Source of the DNA: Eutrophosalina sp902522775
GTDB lineage: Bacteria; Bacteroidota; Bacteroidia; Flavobacteriales; Flavobacteriaceae
Assembly (NCBI GenBank): GCA_902522775.1
Contig: CABYWQ010000002.1
Coordinates: 122,496-186,495, forward strand
Reading direction: 5' to 3'
DNA: 64,000 bases
The translations under genes and the position numbers were made by a program. Position 1 is the stretch's first letter, and every line of letters begins with the position of its first letter. Below are positions 26,156-34,840 of the stretch, in pieces. Below the pieces are notes generated by a model. That model made no database searches and was not told the DNA's origin. It saw only the letters and a program-made list of their open reading frames with translations.

Positions 26156-26186
26156 CAAATATATAAACAATATAGGTAGAGTCAAA
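26156..26186 (-). promoter_or_regulatory. Promoter of tRNA-Met (TTTG-N19-TATATTTG)
   Basis: On the minus strand, TTTG at 26186-26183, exactly 19 bases, then TATATTTG at 26163-26156: a perfect consensus, 10 bases before the mature tRNA 5' end. Confidence 0.82.
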
Positions 26187-26249
26187 TAGAGGTTTAAAAA
26201 AAAAAAAAAAATCTTTTCAAGTTCAATTTTAATATATATATTGGTTGAA

Positions 26250-26633
26250 ATGTCTGATAAAGTCAAATACGAATTAGAGTTTCCGATTCAAGCATCCCCA
26301 AATATGTTGTACCAATATATTTCATCAGCTTCGAACTTGTCAGAATGGTTTGCAGATAATGTTAATTCAAGAGGAAAAATTTTTTCTTTTTTTTGGGATG
26401 GTGTCGAAGAAAAAGCTGAATTACTATCTTCAAAAAACAATACTTATGTCAAGTTTAAATGGTTGGAAAATGATGATGATTCTTTTTTTGAAATTAAGAT
26501 TACAGTTGATGAGATAACTAAAGATGTTTCTTTAATTATTATTGATTTTGCTGATAATGATGAAGTTGAAGAAGCAAAAATGCTATGGGAAAGTCAAATT
26601 TCTGATTTAAAAAGTGTTATTGGTTCTTCATAA
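26250..26633 (+). CDS. START-like (SRPBCC fold) domain protein
   Basis: This 127-residue protein begins SDKVKYELEFPIQASPNMLY and contains SASNLSEWFADNVNSRGKIF, the pattern of the small START/AHSA1-like proteins of Bacteroidota. The fold is a helix-grip cavity, but the ligand is unknown. A TTG at 26241 could add three residues; the ATG at 26250 is preferred. It is followed after 5 bases by a class IV aminotransferase gene, and the pair is probably co-transcribed. A run of 16 A lies upstream at 26196-26211. Confidence 0.75.
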   Translation: MSDKVKYELEFPIQASPNMLYQYISSASNLSEWFADNVNSRGKIFSFFWDGVEEKAELLSSKNNTYVKFKWLENDDDSFFEIKITVDEITKDVSLIIIDFADNDEVEEAKMLWESQISDLKSVIGSS

Positions 26634-26638
26634 TAGCT

Positions 26639-27475
26639 TTGGTGATAAACTTTAATGGAAATATAGTTAATGAAAGCGATCAACTTTCGAAAAATAGAGG
26701 ATTTTTATTTGGAGATGCTGTATTTGAAAGTTTTAGGTTAATTTCAGGTACAATTATTTTTTGGGATGATCATTATTTTAGATTAATGGCTTCAATGAGA
26801 ATTTTAAGGTTCGATATTCCAGAAAACTTTACAGCTGATTTTTTAAAAAAAGAAACATTAAAGTTAAATTATCAAATAAATAATGGTTTAGATGCACGTA
26901 TAAGAATAACAGTTTATAGAAGCTCCGAGGGAAGATATAAACCAAAAAGTAATTCCGTAAGTTTTATTATAAACCTTGAAACACTTGATAGTTCAAATTA
27001 TTCAATAGGACAAAATACTGTTATTGTTGACCTATATAAAGATTTTTTTATCAGTAATCAATTAATTCACTCTATTAAGTCTAATAATAAATCAATTAAT
27101 GTTTTAGCTTCGATTTTCGCAACTGAAAATGAATTAGATAATTGTATTCTACTTAACAATAACAAAAAGGTTTGTGAATTTATAAACGGTAATTTATTTT
27201 ACGTTAAAGAAAATAAAATATATACTCCAAACCTGCAATCAGGTTGCTTAAACGGTGTTTTGAGAAAAAATCTTATAAAGATTATTAAGTTAACTGAATT
27301 AAGTATTGAGGAAGCTGATATTTCTCCATTTGACTTGGTTTCTGCAGATGAGCTGTTTATTACAAATGTAATCCAGGGTATTGTACCAGTAACTAATTAT
27401 AGAAAGAAAAAATTTGAAATTGAAATTTCATCTAGATTAATTAATCTTTTGAATGATTCCGTTAGTTATAGTTAG
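26639..27475 (+). CDS. Class IV PLP aminotransferase (PabC/IlvE-like)
   Basis: This 278-residue protein of the fold-type IV PLP family begins NFNGNIVNESDQLSKNRGFLFGDAVFESFRL, as in aminodeoxychorismate lyases and branched-chain or D-amino-acid aminotransferases. The PLP lysine probably lies in SIKSNNKSINVLAS near residue 148, and the phosphate-binding end VISADELFIT is matched by LVSADELFITNVIQGIVPV. Specificity cannot be settled; a 4-amino-4-deoxychorismate lyase role in folate synthesis is plausible from length. The start is TTG at 26639 or GTG at 26642. Its 3' end overlaps the convergent yqgE-like gene by 14 bases. Confidence 0.8.
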   Translation: MVINFNGNIVNESDQLSKNRGFLFGDAVFESFRLISGTIIFWDDHYFRLMASMRILRFDIPENFTADFLKKETLKLNYQINNGLDARIRITVYRSSEGRYKPKSNSVSFIINLETLDSSNYSIGQNTVIVDLYKDFFISNQLIHSIKSNNKSINVLASIFATENELDNCILLNNNKKVCEFINGNLFYVKENKIYTPNLQSGCLNGVLRKNLIKIIKLTELSIEEADISPFDLVSADELFITNVIQGIVPVTNYRKKKFEIEISSRLINLLNDSVSYS

Positions 27476-28007
27476 GATTTTCTGGAGAATTTGACCATAT
27501 TTTATAATATTCGCCAAATTTTTCAATTTTTTTCTTCCATATTAATTTATCATAATTAAAAATATCCGAAACTTTATAATTATTTGTTGAAAGCCAAGCT
27601 TTTTCTTCAATTTCATGATCAAGTTGATTTTTTTCCCAACCTGAATAACCTAAAAAAAATTTTATTTCATTAATATCAATTTTTTGTTGTTGAATAAGCT
27701 TTATAGCTTTTTCAAATTGATTTCCCCAGAAAATTTCTGCAGTTATCATTTTACTTTTCTCAAATAATTCAGATTTTTTGTGAATAAAATGTATTGAATC
27801 AAATTTTACTGGTCCACCTTTAAAAATTGGAACTTTAAGCTCTTTAAATGTTGGGTCAATATCAGATAATAAATAATTTGTTTTTTTATTTATGACAAAC
27901 CCAATAGTATCCTTTTTATTATTTTCTACAATTAATATAACTGATTTATTAAATTCAAAATCATTAATTAATGTATAATTTGATATTAAAATTTTGCCTT
28001 TTCTCAA
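27462..28007 (-). CDS. YqgE/AlgH family protein
   Basis: This 181-residue protein has the YqgE/AlgH layout: GKILISNYTLINDFEFNKSV, an IGFVINKKTNYLL core, then PIFKGGPVKFDSIHFIHKK and FFLGYSGWEKNQLDHEIEEKAWL, where GYSGWxxxQLxxEI is the family hallmark. The molecular role of the family is not established. The start is TTG at 28007, immediately after the fmt stop, so the two are co-transcribed. Confidence 0.9.
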   Translation of the reverse strand: MRKGKILISNYTLINDFEFNKSVILIVENNKKDTIGFVINKKTNYLLSDIDPTFKELKVPIFKGGPVKFDSIHFIHKKSELFEKSKMITAEIFWGNQFEKAIKLIQQQKIDINEIKFFLGYSGWEKNQLDHEIEEKAWLSTNNYKVSDIFNYDKLIWKKKIEKFGEYYKIWSNSPENPNYN

Positions 28008-28008
28008 A

Positions 28009-28953
28009 TTAAATAAATATTATTTGATCATTTTTATTTGCATTTAAATAATCTTTACCACTTATAACTCTTTTGCCTTCTATTTTTAAACTCTTTATAA
28101 TAATGGAGCCTTTACTAGTGCTTATTGAGAGTGTTTTTAATTCATTTAAAATTTTCACGCCATTTTCTTGATCATTACTTTTAGTGTTAAAATCAACGTC
28201 ATATATTAATATTTTTTTATTCGTTTTCTTTTCCAAAGTCCAAGCGCAAGGAACAGGTGATAATCCTCTTACAAAATTATAAATACTTTCTGCTGAATTA
28301 TTCCAATTTATTCTAGTGTTTTCACGATTTAATTTTGGAGCTATTAAATATTTTTTTGAGCTATTTTGTTTTTTTAAATTATAACTCTTGTCCAAAATAC
28401 AATCAATAGATTTTAATATAAATTTACCGCTAAGATCTTTTAGTTTTTTGTAAAGAGATTCAAAGTTATCTTTCTCATCAATTTTTAATCTTTCCTGTAA
28501 AATGATATCACCATAATCAATTTTTTCATTTATAAAAAAACTTGTTAATCCTGTTTCTTTTAAGCCATTAATTAAAGCCCAATTAATAGGTGCTGCGCCT
28601 CTTAAGTTAGGCAATAGTGATGCGTGAGTATTTATTGTGCCTAATTTTGGGATATTCCATATTTCTTTTGGCAAGAATTTGAATGCAACAACAATAAATA
28701 AATCGGCATCATATGTTTTTAACATCTTTAAAAAACTATCATTTTTAAAGTCATCAGTTTGTAATATTTTTATTTTATTGAATGACGAATATTTCTTAAC
28801 TGCACTTAAATTAATTTTCATACCTCTTCCAGATTTTTTATCCTTACTAGTTACTACACATAATAATTTATGTTTTGATTTATATATTGAATCTAAACTT
28901 TCAACAGCAAAATCTGGTGTACCAAAAAAAATAATTTTGAGGCTTCTAATCAT
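28009..28953 (-). CDS. fmt: Methionyl-tRNA formyltransferase
   Basis: This 314-residue enzyme formylates initiator Met-tRNA using 10-formyl-THF. It begins LKIIFFGTPDFAVESLDSIY; the catalytic segment includes INTHASLLPNLRGAAPINWA, with the conserved Asn, His and the later Asp in EKIDYGDIIL. The C-terminal OB-like domain includes FVRGLSPVPCAWT. It overlaps the upstream P-loop protein gene by 8 bases. Confidence 0.95.
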   Translation of the reverse strand: MIRSLKIIFFGTPDFAVESLDSIYKSKHKLLCVVTSKDKKSGRGMKINLSAVKKYSSFNKIKILQTDDFKNDSFLKMLKTYDADLFIVVAFKFLPKEIWNIPKLGTINTHASLLPNLRGAAPINWALINGLKETGLTSFFINEKIDYGDIILQERLKIDEKDNFESLYKKLKDLSGKFILKSIDCILDKSYNLKKQNSSKKYLIAPKLNRENTRINWNNSAESIYNFVRGLSPVPCAWTLEKKTNKKILIYDVDFNTKSNDQENGVKILNELKTLSISTSKGSIIIKSLKIEGKRVISGKDYLNANKNDQIIFI

Positions 28954-29479
28954 AACTTATAATTTTTTTAATAAATCTAACCCTATCATTTACACTTAAT
29001 TTTGGTATTTCTATTAAATTAAAATTAAATCCTTCATAAGTTTTTTGAATAAATTTGTTAATTCTTAAACATTCATCAAAAGTTTCATGCCTCTCAGAAT
29101 CATTAACGTAAATCTCTTTCCATGGTCTTAGTATAAAAATATAATCATAATCAATTTTTTTTGATTTTGATAGTAGCTCATCTGGTACTTCAATTCCTTT
29201 AAAGTTCAAATAAGCTATTACATCAATTGGTCCTCTGTCATATACTAAAAAATTACATAAATTAATTTTTAATTTATACTGTTTAAGTCTCAATTTGAAT
29301 AACTCTTTACTGAAATCAATAGGTTTTGTTAAAAAAAACTGATCAAATCCTTTTTTTCTCATTTTTTGAGTTAATTCCCTTGATATTTCATGAAAGCAAT
29401 GAAGACCATTATTCTCCAGCTCAGAAACTAATGTTGATTTGCCTGTTGAAGGACCACCTGTAATTAAAATTTTTTTCAT
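28946..29479 (-). CDS. P-loop ATPase/kinase-like protein (AAA_28, NadR-kinase-like)
   Basis: This 177-residue single-domain protein has Walker A GGPSTGKST near the N terminus, SRELTQKMRKKGFDQFFL in the middle, and YDRGPIDVIAYLNFKG as the base- or substrate-binding DRGP motif. The pattern matches the AAA_28 family, which includes the nucleoside-kinase domain of NadR. Substrate is unknown; a small-molecule kinase is likely. The preferred start is ATG at 29479, since TTG at 29482 only adds one residue. It lies upstream of and overlaps fmt. Confidence 0.78.
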   Translation of the reverse strand: MKKILITGGPSTGKSTLVSELENNGLHCFHEISRELTQKMRKKGFDQFFLTKPIDFSKELFKLRLKQYKLKINLCNFLVYDRGPIDVIAYLNFKGIEVPDELLSKSKKIDYDYIFILRPWKEIYVNDSERHETFDECLRINKFIQKTYEGFNFNLIEIPKLSVNDRVRFIKKIISYD

Positions 29480-29519
29480 CAAAAATAATAATCTGTAATA
29501 TAGAAATATAATTTGTGAT

Positions 29520-29527
29520 TATATTTG
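29520..29527 (+). promoter_or_regulatory. Probable -7 box for the DUF493-DUF4290-murA run
   Basis: TATATTTG, an exact -7 match, ends 6 bases before the ATG at 29534. No strong -33 box was found. A second transcript start for DUF4290 is possible. Confidence 0.42.
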
Positions 29528-29533
29528 AGAAAA

Positions 29534-29818
29534 ATGTCAAAAAAAGCTGAATCCTTTTATAGTAATTTAAAAATTAAATTGAATGAGATTCATAATTGGC
29601 CAACCAAGTATGTTTTCAAGTTTATAGTTCTAAACAATAGAGATAAAATAGACGAACTAAATCATGAGTTTTTAGATTTAAATTCAAAAATTATTAAGAA
29701 TTATTCATCTAAAAAAAAATATGTTAGTTTTACTTTCATTGTAAAGTTAGACTCTGCTAATGATGTAATAAGAAAATATAAAGAAGTATCTAAAATTGAT
29801 GGAATAATTTCATTGTAA
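29534..29818 (+). CDS. DUF493 (YbeD-like) protein
   Basis: This 94-residue protein matches the small ferredoxin-like DUF493 family: WPTKYVFKFIVLNNRDKIDE, then SSKKKYVSFTFIVKLDSANDV and IDGIISL at the end. The E. coli member is YbeD, proposed to have a regulatory or ligand-binding role; none is proven here. An upstream TTG at 29525 overlaps the -7 box, so ATG at 29534 is preferred. It is followed by DUF4290 and murA on the same strand. Confidence 0.82.
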   Translation: MSKKAESFYSNLKIKLNEIHNWPTKYVFKFIVLNNRDKIDELNHEFLDLNSKIIKNYSSKKKYVSFTFIVKLDSANDVIRKYKEVSKIDGIISL

Positions 29819-29853
29819 AAAAAAATATTTAATTTTAACCAAAATCATAAACT

Positions 29854-30492
29854 TTGATAGATAATTTGGAGTATAATAGTGAAAGGGAAGATTTAATTAT
29901 CCCCGAATACGGTCGTCATATACATAAAATGGTCAATATGGCAATCGATTGTAATGATAAAATTGAAAGAAATAAAATGGCTAAAGCAATTATTGGTGTT
30001 ATGGGAAATTTAAATCCTCATTTGCGTGATGTACCAGATTTCCAACATAAATTATGGGATCAATTGTTTATAATGTCTCAATTTAAACTTGATGTTGATT
30101 CCCCTTATCCAAAACCTGAGAAAGAGGTTTTTGAACAAAAGCCAGAGAAACTTAATTATCCCCAAAATCATCCTAAATACAGATTTTATGGAAATAATAT
30201 TAAAAAAATGATTGATGTAGCGGTTAGTTGGGAGCAAGGGGAAATGAAATCACAGTTAATTTACATTATTGCAAATCATATGAAAAAATGTTTTTTGAAT
30301 TGGAATAAAGACACAGTAGAAGATTCTGTGATTTTTCAACATTTCAATGAACTTTCGAACGGAAAAATTAACACAGACTTAATCGACAAACCATTATCTG
30401 ACTCAAAAGATTTGATCTCATTTTCAAATAAAAAACATTCTAAATCAGGAAAAAAAGGCAAGAAACCATACAGAAATTTTAAGAGAAAATAA
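29854..30492 (+). CDS. DUF4290 protein
   Basis: This 212-residue protein has the conserved Bacteroidota start LEYNSEREDLIIPEYGRHIH and the later HPKYRFYGNNIKKMIDVAV, which mark the DUF4290 family. The C terminus is a Lys-rich tail (KKHSKSGKKGKKPYRNFKRK), suggesting nucleic-acid binding. No function is established. The start is TTG at 29854 or TTG at 29866. The stop directly touches the murA ATG, so it is almost certainly in one transcript with murA. Confidence 0.82.
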   Translation: MIDNLEYNSEREDLIIPEYGRHIHKMVNMAIDCNDKIERNKMAKAIIGVMGNLNPHLRDVPDFQHKLWDQLFIMSQFKLDVDSPYPKPEKEVFEQKPEKLNYPQNHPKYRFYGNNIKKMIDVAVSWEQGEMKSQLIYIIANHMKKCFLNWNKDTVEDSVIFQHFNELSNGKINTDLIDKPLSDSKDLISFSNKKHSKSGKKGKKPYRNFKRK

Positions 30493-31806
30493 ATGAATTC
30501 TTTTAAAGTAGAAGGAGGTGTTAGGTTAAGTGGAGAAGTTTTTCCTCAGGGAGCTAAAAATGAAGCTCTTCAAGTCATATGTGCTGTAATTTTAACAGAA
30601 AAAGAAGTAACTATTGATAATGTTCCTGAAATATTGGATGTAATAAGGTTAATTGATCTTTTAGAATACATCGGTGTCAGGGTAAATAAGATAAGAAAGA
30701 GTAAATATTCATTTAAAGCTGATTCAATTGATTTAGAAAAATTACAAACTAATCAATTTAATGAAAAAGCAAGAGGATTAAGAGGTTCAATAATGATTAT
30801 TGGGCCATTGTTGTCAAGATTTGGAAAAGCGTCAATTCCTAAGCCTGGGGGAGACAAAATTGGAAGAAGAAGGTTAGATACTCACTTTGAATCATTGATT
30901 AAGTTAGGAGCTAAATTTAATTATGATAGACAAAATTACATATACAATGTTGATGCATCTAATTTAAAGGGAAATAAAATTCTTTTAGATCAACCCTCAG
31001 TTACTGGAACAGCAAACTTGATAATGGCTTCAGTTTTAGCTGATGGAGAAACAATTATTTACAATGCTGCATGTGAACCTTACATTCAACAACTTTGTTT
31101 AATGATAAACAATATGGGTGGTAAAATCTCTGGTATTGGATCCAATCTTATTAAAATTACAGGAGTTAACTCTTTAGAAGGTTGTAATCACAAAATTGAA
31201 CCTGATATTATAGAAATTGGTAGTTGGATTGGTCTTGCTGCATTGACTCAAAGCGAAATTACTATTAAAGGCGTAAATTTTGATTATTTAGAACAGATTT
31301 TAGATGTATTTACAAAACTTGGATTATCATTTGAAAAAAATAAAAATGATTTAAAAATTCCTGCTCACAAAAATGGTTATGAAATACAGAATTATATTGA
31401 CGGAAGTATATTAACAATTTCTGATGGACCATGGCCATTATTTACACCTGATTTACTCAGTATTGTCCTTGTTGTTGCTACCCAAGCTAGAGGAAGTATT
31501 CTAATTCATCAAAAAATGTTTGAAAGCAGATTATTTTTTGTAGATAAACTTATTGATATGGGTGCAAAGATAATTTTGTGTGATCCACATCGAGCTACAG
31601 TTATAGGTCATGATTTTAAATCTAAGCTAAAATCTACCACTATGACATCTCCAGACATTAGAGCTGGAATATCGCTTTTAATTGCAGCTCTTTCTGCAGA
31701 GGGAACAAGCATAATTCATAACATTGAACAAATTGACAGGGGTTATGAAAATATTGATATTCGGCTAACTAAAATTGGAGCTAAAATTAATAGAATCAGT
31801 AATTAA
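30493..31806 (+). CDS. murA: UDP-N-acetylglucosamine 1-carboxyvinyltransferase MurA (Cys-to-Asp form)
   Basis: This 437-residue EPSP-synthase-fold enzyme performs the first committed step of peptidoglycan synthesis. FKVEGGVRLSGEVFPQGAKNEAL at the N terminus and GRRRLDTHFESLIKLGA are typical. At the active-site loop, where E. coli has PGGCAIGARP with Cys115, this protein has PGGDKIGRRR with Asp121 (codon 30853-30855). An Asp there is known to keep activity while removing the fosfomycin target, as in mycobacteria. It overlaps the convergent DUF2805 gene by 4 bases. Confidence 0.95.
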   Translation: MNSFKVEGGVRLSGEVFPQGAKNEALQVICAVILTEKEVTIDNVPEILDVIRLIDLLEYIGVRVNKIRKSKYSFKADSIDLEKLQTNQFNEKARGLRGSIMIIGPLLSRFGKASIPKPGGDKIGRRRLDTHFESLIKLGAKFNYDRQNYIYNVDASNLKGNKILLDQPSVTGTANLIMASVLADGETIIYNAACEPYIQQLCLMINNMGGKISGIGSNLIKITGVNSLEGCNHKIEPDIIEIGSWIGLAALTQSEITIKGVNFDYLEQILDVFTKLGLSFEKNKNDLKIPAHKNGYEIQNYIDGSILTISDGPWPLFTPDLLSIVLVVATQARGSILIHQKMFESRLFFVDKLIDMGAKIILCDPHRATVIGHDFKSKLKSTTMTSPDIRAGISLLIAALSAEGTSIIHNIEQIDRGYENIDIRLTKIGAKINRISN

Positions 31807-32078
31807 CGTTTGCTTATTTTATTTCCAGTAATTTGTCTTTGCATTTTACATTTAAACCTAACTACGCTATTTTTTGGATAATTAGTCAAACTCTTATGCT
31901 TTGTCTTCCTTCCTTGAACTCTTTTTCTCCATAATTTAAAGCTTGATAATTTAAGGTTATTCCTCATTAACTTTATAATATCGCCTTCTTTTATTCCAAA
32001 CTGTAAACTTATTGCATCAAATGGAGTTCTATCTTCCCACGCCATTTCAATAATTCTATCTAAATCCTTTTCATTCAT
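31803..32078 (-). CDS. DUF2805 (TIGR03643) protein of the photolyase operon
   Basis: This 91-residue basic protein begins NEKDLDRIIEMAWEDRTPFD and contains AISLQFGIKEGDIIKLMR followed by SSFKLWRKRVQGRKTKH, the DUF2805 pattern. The first half looks like a helix-turn-helix (FDAISLQFGIKEGDIIKLM), so DNA binding is possible. It is the last gene of the photorepair operon, and its ATG touches the stop of the photolyase-related gene. The repeated pairing of this family with photolyases suggests a role in light repair or its control, but none is proven. Confidence 0.8.
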   Translation of the reverse strand: MNEKDLDRIIEMAWEDRTPFDAISLQFGIKEGDIIKLMRNNLKLSSFKLWRKRVQGRKTKHKSLTNYPKNSVVRFKCKMQRQITGNKISKR

Positions 32079-33548
32079 TTACAAAGATTTTAAATAGTTG
32101 TCTGCAGTTTCCAATAATTTAACTCTTTTTGTTTCCTCCATCTTGTCAAAACTACTTATTAACATTCTCATCCTTGGATTTTTTACAAAAAAATCCCTTT
32201 GTTTATCCATAAAATTCCAGAATAATGAATCCCATATTTTACACCAATCACCTTTTTTGTAATTACTCATTTTTAAAATATAATTACTACTACTAATGTA
32301 TGGTTTTGTAGACATCATTCCTGCATCTGAAAATTGACTCATCCCATATACGTTTGGAACCATAACCCAATCATACGAATCAATAAACATTTCCATAAAC
32401 CATCTGTAAACTTCATCAGGATCAAACTCGCATAAGAGCATAAAGTTTCCAATAATCATTAATCTCTCTATATGGTTAGCATAAGCTGATTTATTAATTT
32501 TTTTAATTGTGTCATCAATTGGTTCAATTCCTGTATCTCCAAAATAAAATGAACTAGGAATCTTTCTTTTGAAGTTCCAAAAATTTTTAACTCTTTCTTT
32601 AGAACCAACGGCAATATAAACTCCTCTTATAAACTCTCTCCAACCAATTATTTGTCTAATAAACCCTTCGCATGAATTCAATCGAATATTTTTTTTATTA
32701 TAATATTCAATTGATTTTTCAATTATGAAATTTGGACTAATTAATCCAGAGTTTATAAGTGGAGAAAGAACGCTATGATTTAATATTGATTTTTCTTTTA
32801 CTACAGCATCTTCGTAAGGACCAAATTCATCAAATCTATTTTTTAAAAAGTCTTCAAACCATACTTTAGCTTTTTTAAAATCAGTAGGATAAATAAAATT
32901 TTCAATTTCGCCTGGATTATTTTTGAAGTATCTATTAACATATTCTTTTGAAAGATTATCAATTTCCTGATTTTTAAAAACTATTAATTTTGGTGGTTCT
33001 TTATCTTTTGGATATTTTTCGCGATTCAAATCGTCATATGTCCATTTCCCACCACTAGGTTGACCATTGTCTATTAAAATATTTAATTCTATTCTTTGTT
33101 TTTTATAGAAAGATGTTTGAAAGAACTTTTTTTTATCACTCTTAAAAAATGATTTTAATGTTTCATCAGAGGTTATAAACAGTGGATTAACATGAATATT
33201 TAGATTTATTTTTTTTTTATCAGCGTGTTTAAATATCCTTTTTGATAACCAATAGTCAACAGGATCATAAATATTTATTTCATCAATATTTTCCAATTGA
33301 TCAATTAAATTTCTAATATCAGACTCTTCACGTGTAGAATCTATATAGGTAACTTTCTTTTCTAAACTCGAAAGATAGATTTCATATTTTTTCATACAAA
33401 TTCTGTGAAAAAGAATTTTTTGCTTATGAAAATTAAATTGTTTGAAAAACAGGTATTCTTCAACAAGAATAATATGTTTATTATTTCTAATTAACTCAGA
33501 ATTATCAAACAATTGGTTTGGAAAAATAATTGCTACTGAATCCTTCAA
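32079..33548 (-). CDS. Photolyase-related protein (DPRP, PhrB-like), Fe-S loop missing
   Basis: This 489-residue protein belongs to the deoxyribodipyrimidine photolyase-related family, which includes the bacterial (6-4) photolyase PhrB. Features are VAIIFPNQLFD at the start, EGFIRQIIGWREFIRG near 304, ERLMIIGNFMLL near 371 and DWVMVPNVYGMSQFSDAGMM near 403. Known PhrB proteins have a Cys-x-x-Cys and a third Cys between the KPY..NYI.KMS and WxF segments. Here that stretch (residues 429-446) is shortened to MSNYKKGDWCKIWD, keeping only one Cys. It starts at TTG and overlaps the CPD photolyase stop by 4 bases. (6-4) repair is inferred. Confidence 0.87.
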   Translation of the reverse strand: MKDSVAIIFPNQLFDNSELIRNNKHIILVEEYLFFKQFNFHKQKILFHRICMKKYEIYLSSLEKKVTYIDSTREESDIRNLIDQLENIDEINIYDPVDYWLSKRIFKHADKKKINLNIHVNPLFITSDETLKSFFKSDKKKFFQTSFYKKQRIELNILIDNGQPSGGKWTYDDLNREKYPKDKEPPKLIVFKNQEIDNLSKEYVNRYFKNNPGEIENFIYPTDFKKAKVWFEDFLKNRFDEFGPYEDAVVKEKSILNHSVLSPLINSGLISPNFIIEKSIEYYNKKNIRLNSCEGFIRQIIGWREFIRGVYIAVGSKERVKNFWNFKRKIPSSFYFGDTGIEPIDDTIKKINKSAYANHIERLMIIGNFMLLCEFDPDEVYRWFMEMFIDSYDWVMVPNVYGMSQFSDAGMMSTKPYISSSNYILKMSNYKKGDWCKIWDSLFWNFMDKQRDFFVKNPRMRMLISSFDKMEETKRVKLLETADNYLKSL

Positions 33549-34840
33549 GATAATACTTCTTTATATGTTTTGAGACACCTAATTCGAGCAAACTTGTGAT
33601 CAACTATTTCTTTTGGATATTTATCACTGTCATATTCCGGAATCCACTTTCTAATGTATTTTTTTTCTTTATCAAATTTTTTTTGTTGTTCTGTTGGATT
33701 AAATATTCGAAAATAAGGAGAAGCATCAACACCACAGCCAGCTACCCATTGCCAATTACCGACATTACTAGATTGTTCATAATCAAATAGTTTCGCAGCA
33801 AAATATTTTTCACCAATTCTCCAGTCAATTAGCAAATGCTTACATAAAAAGCTAGCAGTAATCATTCTAACTCTATTATGCATAAATCCAGTTTTATTAA
33901 GCTCTCTCATTCCTGCATCAACTATTGGATACCCTGTTTTTCCTTCACACCAGGCATTATACTCATCCATGTTGTTACGCCATTTTATTTTTTCATATTT
34001 TGATTTGAAACATTTATCTTTTGTTTTAGGAAAATGCCAAAGAATTTGCATAAAAAACTCTCTCCAGACTAATTCCTTTAAAAAAGTTTTATTTTCAGAT
34101 AAATTACTTTTTTTTACAAGAGATCGAATACTATTTGTTCCAAACCTCAGGTAAAGTCCCAATTTACTAGTTGCATTTAATGCAGGAATATTCCTGTCTC
34201 GCTCATAATTGTCAATAACTTTACTGCTAAAATTAATACTTGGAGGAAAGATTTTAGATTGGCGGGAATCAAATTTTTTTTCAGTTTTTAATTCACTTTT
34301 TAGTGGTTTAATTTTGTTTAAAAAACTTTCAGATCTATAATGTTTTAGATCATTGTGAGTAAGCTTCTCAATCCATTTTTTAGAGTAGGGGGTATAAACT
34401 ACATAAGGGTTCCCATCATTTTTAACAATTTCATTTTGTTCAAATATTACTTGATCTTTGTAAGTATGTGATTTAATATTTTTTAAATTTAAAAAACTAA
34501 TTATTTCATTATCTCTTTTTATTGCATATGGCTCATAATCTTTATTCCAAAAAACTTTATCTATATCAATATTAGTACAAATTTTTTTGAAAATTTTAAC
34601 AGGATCTCCCTTAAATATTGTTAAAGATGAGTTGTGTTTTTTTAATTCTAAATTGATTAACTCCAATTGTTTGCTTATGAATAAAAGTCTGTGATCATTT
34701 TTTTCAAGAGCTACTGTAATCTTATCGTCAAATATAAAAATTGGAAATACAGCTTTGCTTTGTGTTAATGCTTGAAAAAGACCATAATTATCTATTAGTC
34801 TAAGGTCTCTTCTGAACCAAAAAATTGATTTTGAACTCAT
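33545..34840 (-). CDS. phr: Deoxyribodipyrimidine (CPD) photolyase, class I
   Basis: This 431-residue flavoprotein begins SKSIFWFRRDLRLIDNYGLF, the antenna-domain signature. The FAD domain has LVWREFFMQILWHFP, GYPIVDAGMRELNKTGFMHN and NWQWVAGCGVDASPYFRIFN. It repairs cyclobutane pyrimidine dimers with blue or near-UV light. The tryptophan in the E. coli motif TGWMHNR is Phe here, which also occurs in other family members. The gene is third in the operon and its ATG overlaps the SDR stop by one base. Confidence 0.94.
   Translation of the reverse strand: MSSKSIFWFRRDLRLIDNYGLFQALTQSKAVFPIFIFDDKITVALEKNDHRLLFISKQLELINLELKKHNSSLTIFKGDPVKIFKKICTNIDIDKVFWNKDYEPYAIKRDNEIISFLNLKNIKSHTYKDQVIFEQNEIVKNDGNPYVVYTPYSKKWIEKLTHNDLKHYRSESFLNKIKPLKSELKTEKKFDSRQSKIFPPSINFSSKVIDNYERDRNIPALNATSKLGLYLRFGTNSIRSLVKKSNLSENKTFLKELVWREFFMQILWHFPKTKDKCFKSKYEKIKWRNNMDEYNAWCEGKTGYPIVDAGMRELNKTGFMHNRVRMITASFLCKHLLIDWRIGEKYFAAKLFDYEQSSNVGNWQWVAGCGVDASPYFRIFNPTEQQKKFDKEKKYIRKWIPEYDSDKYPKEIVDHKFARIRCLKTYKEVLS

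Noticed and set aside
26196..26211. Run of 16 A as terminator or regulatory tract
   Set aside because: No hairpin stands before it on either strand. It is a homopolymer in AT-rich DNA and may be length-variable, but no function is supported.
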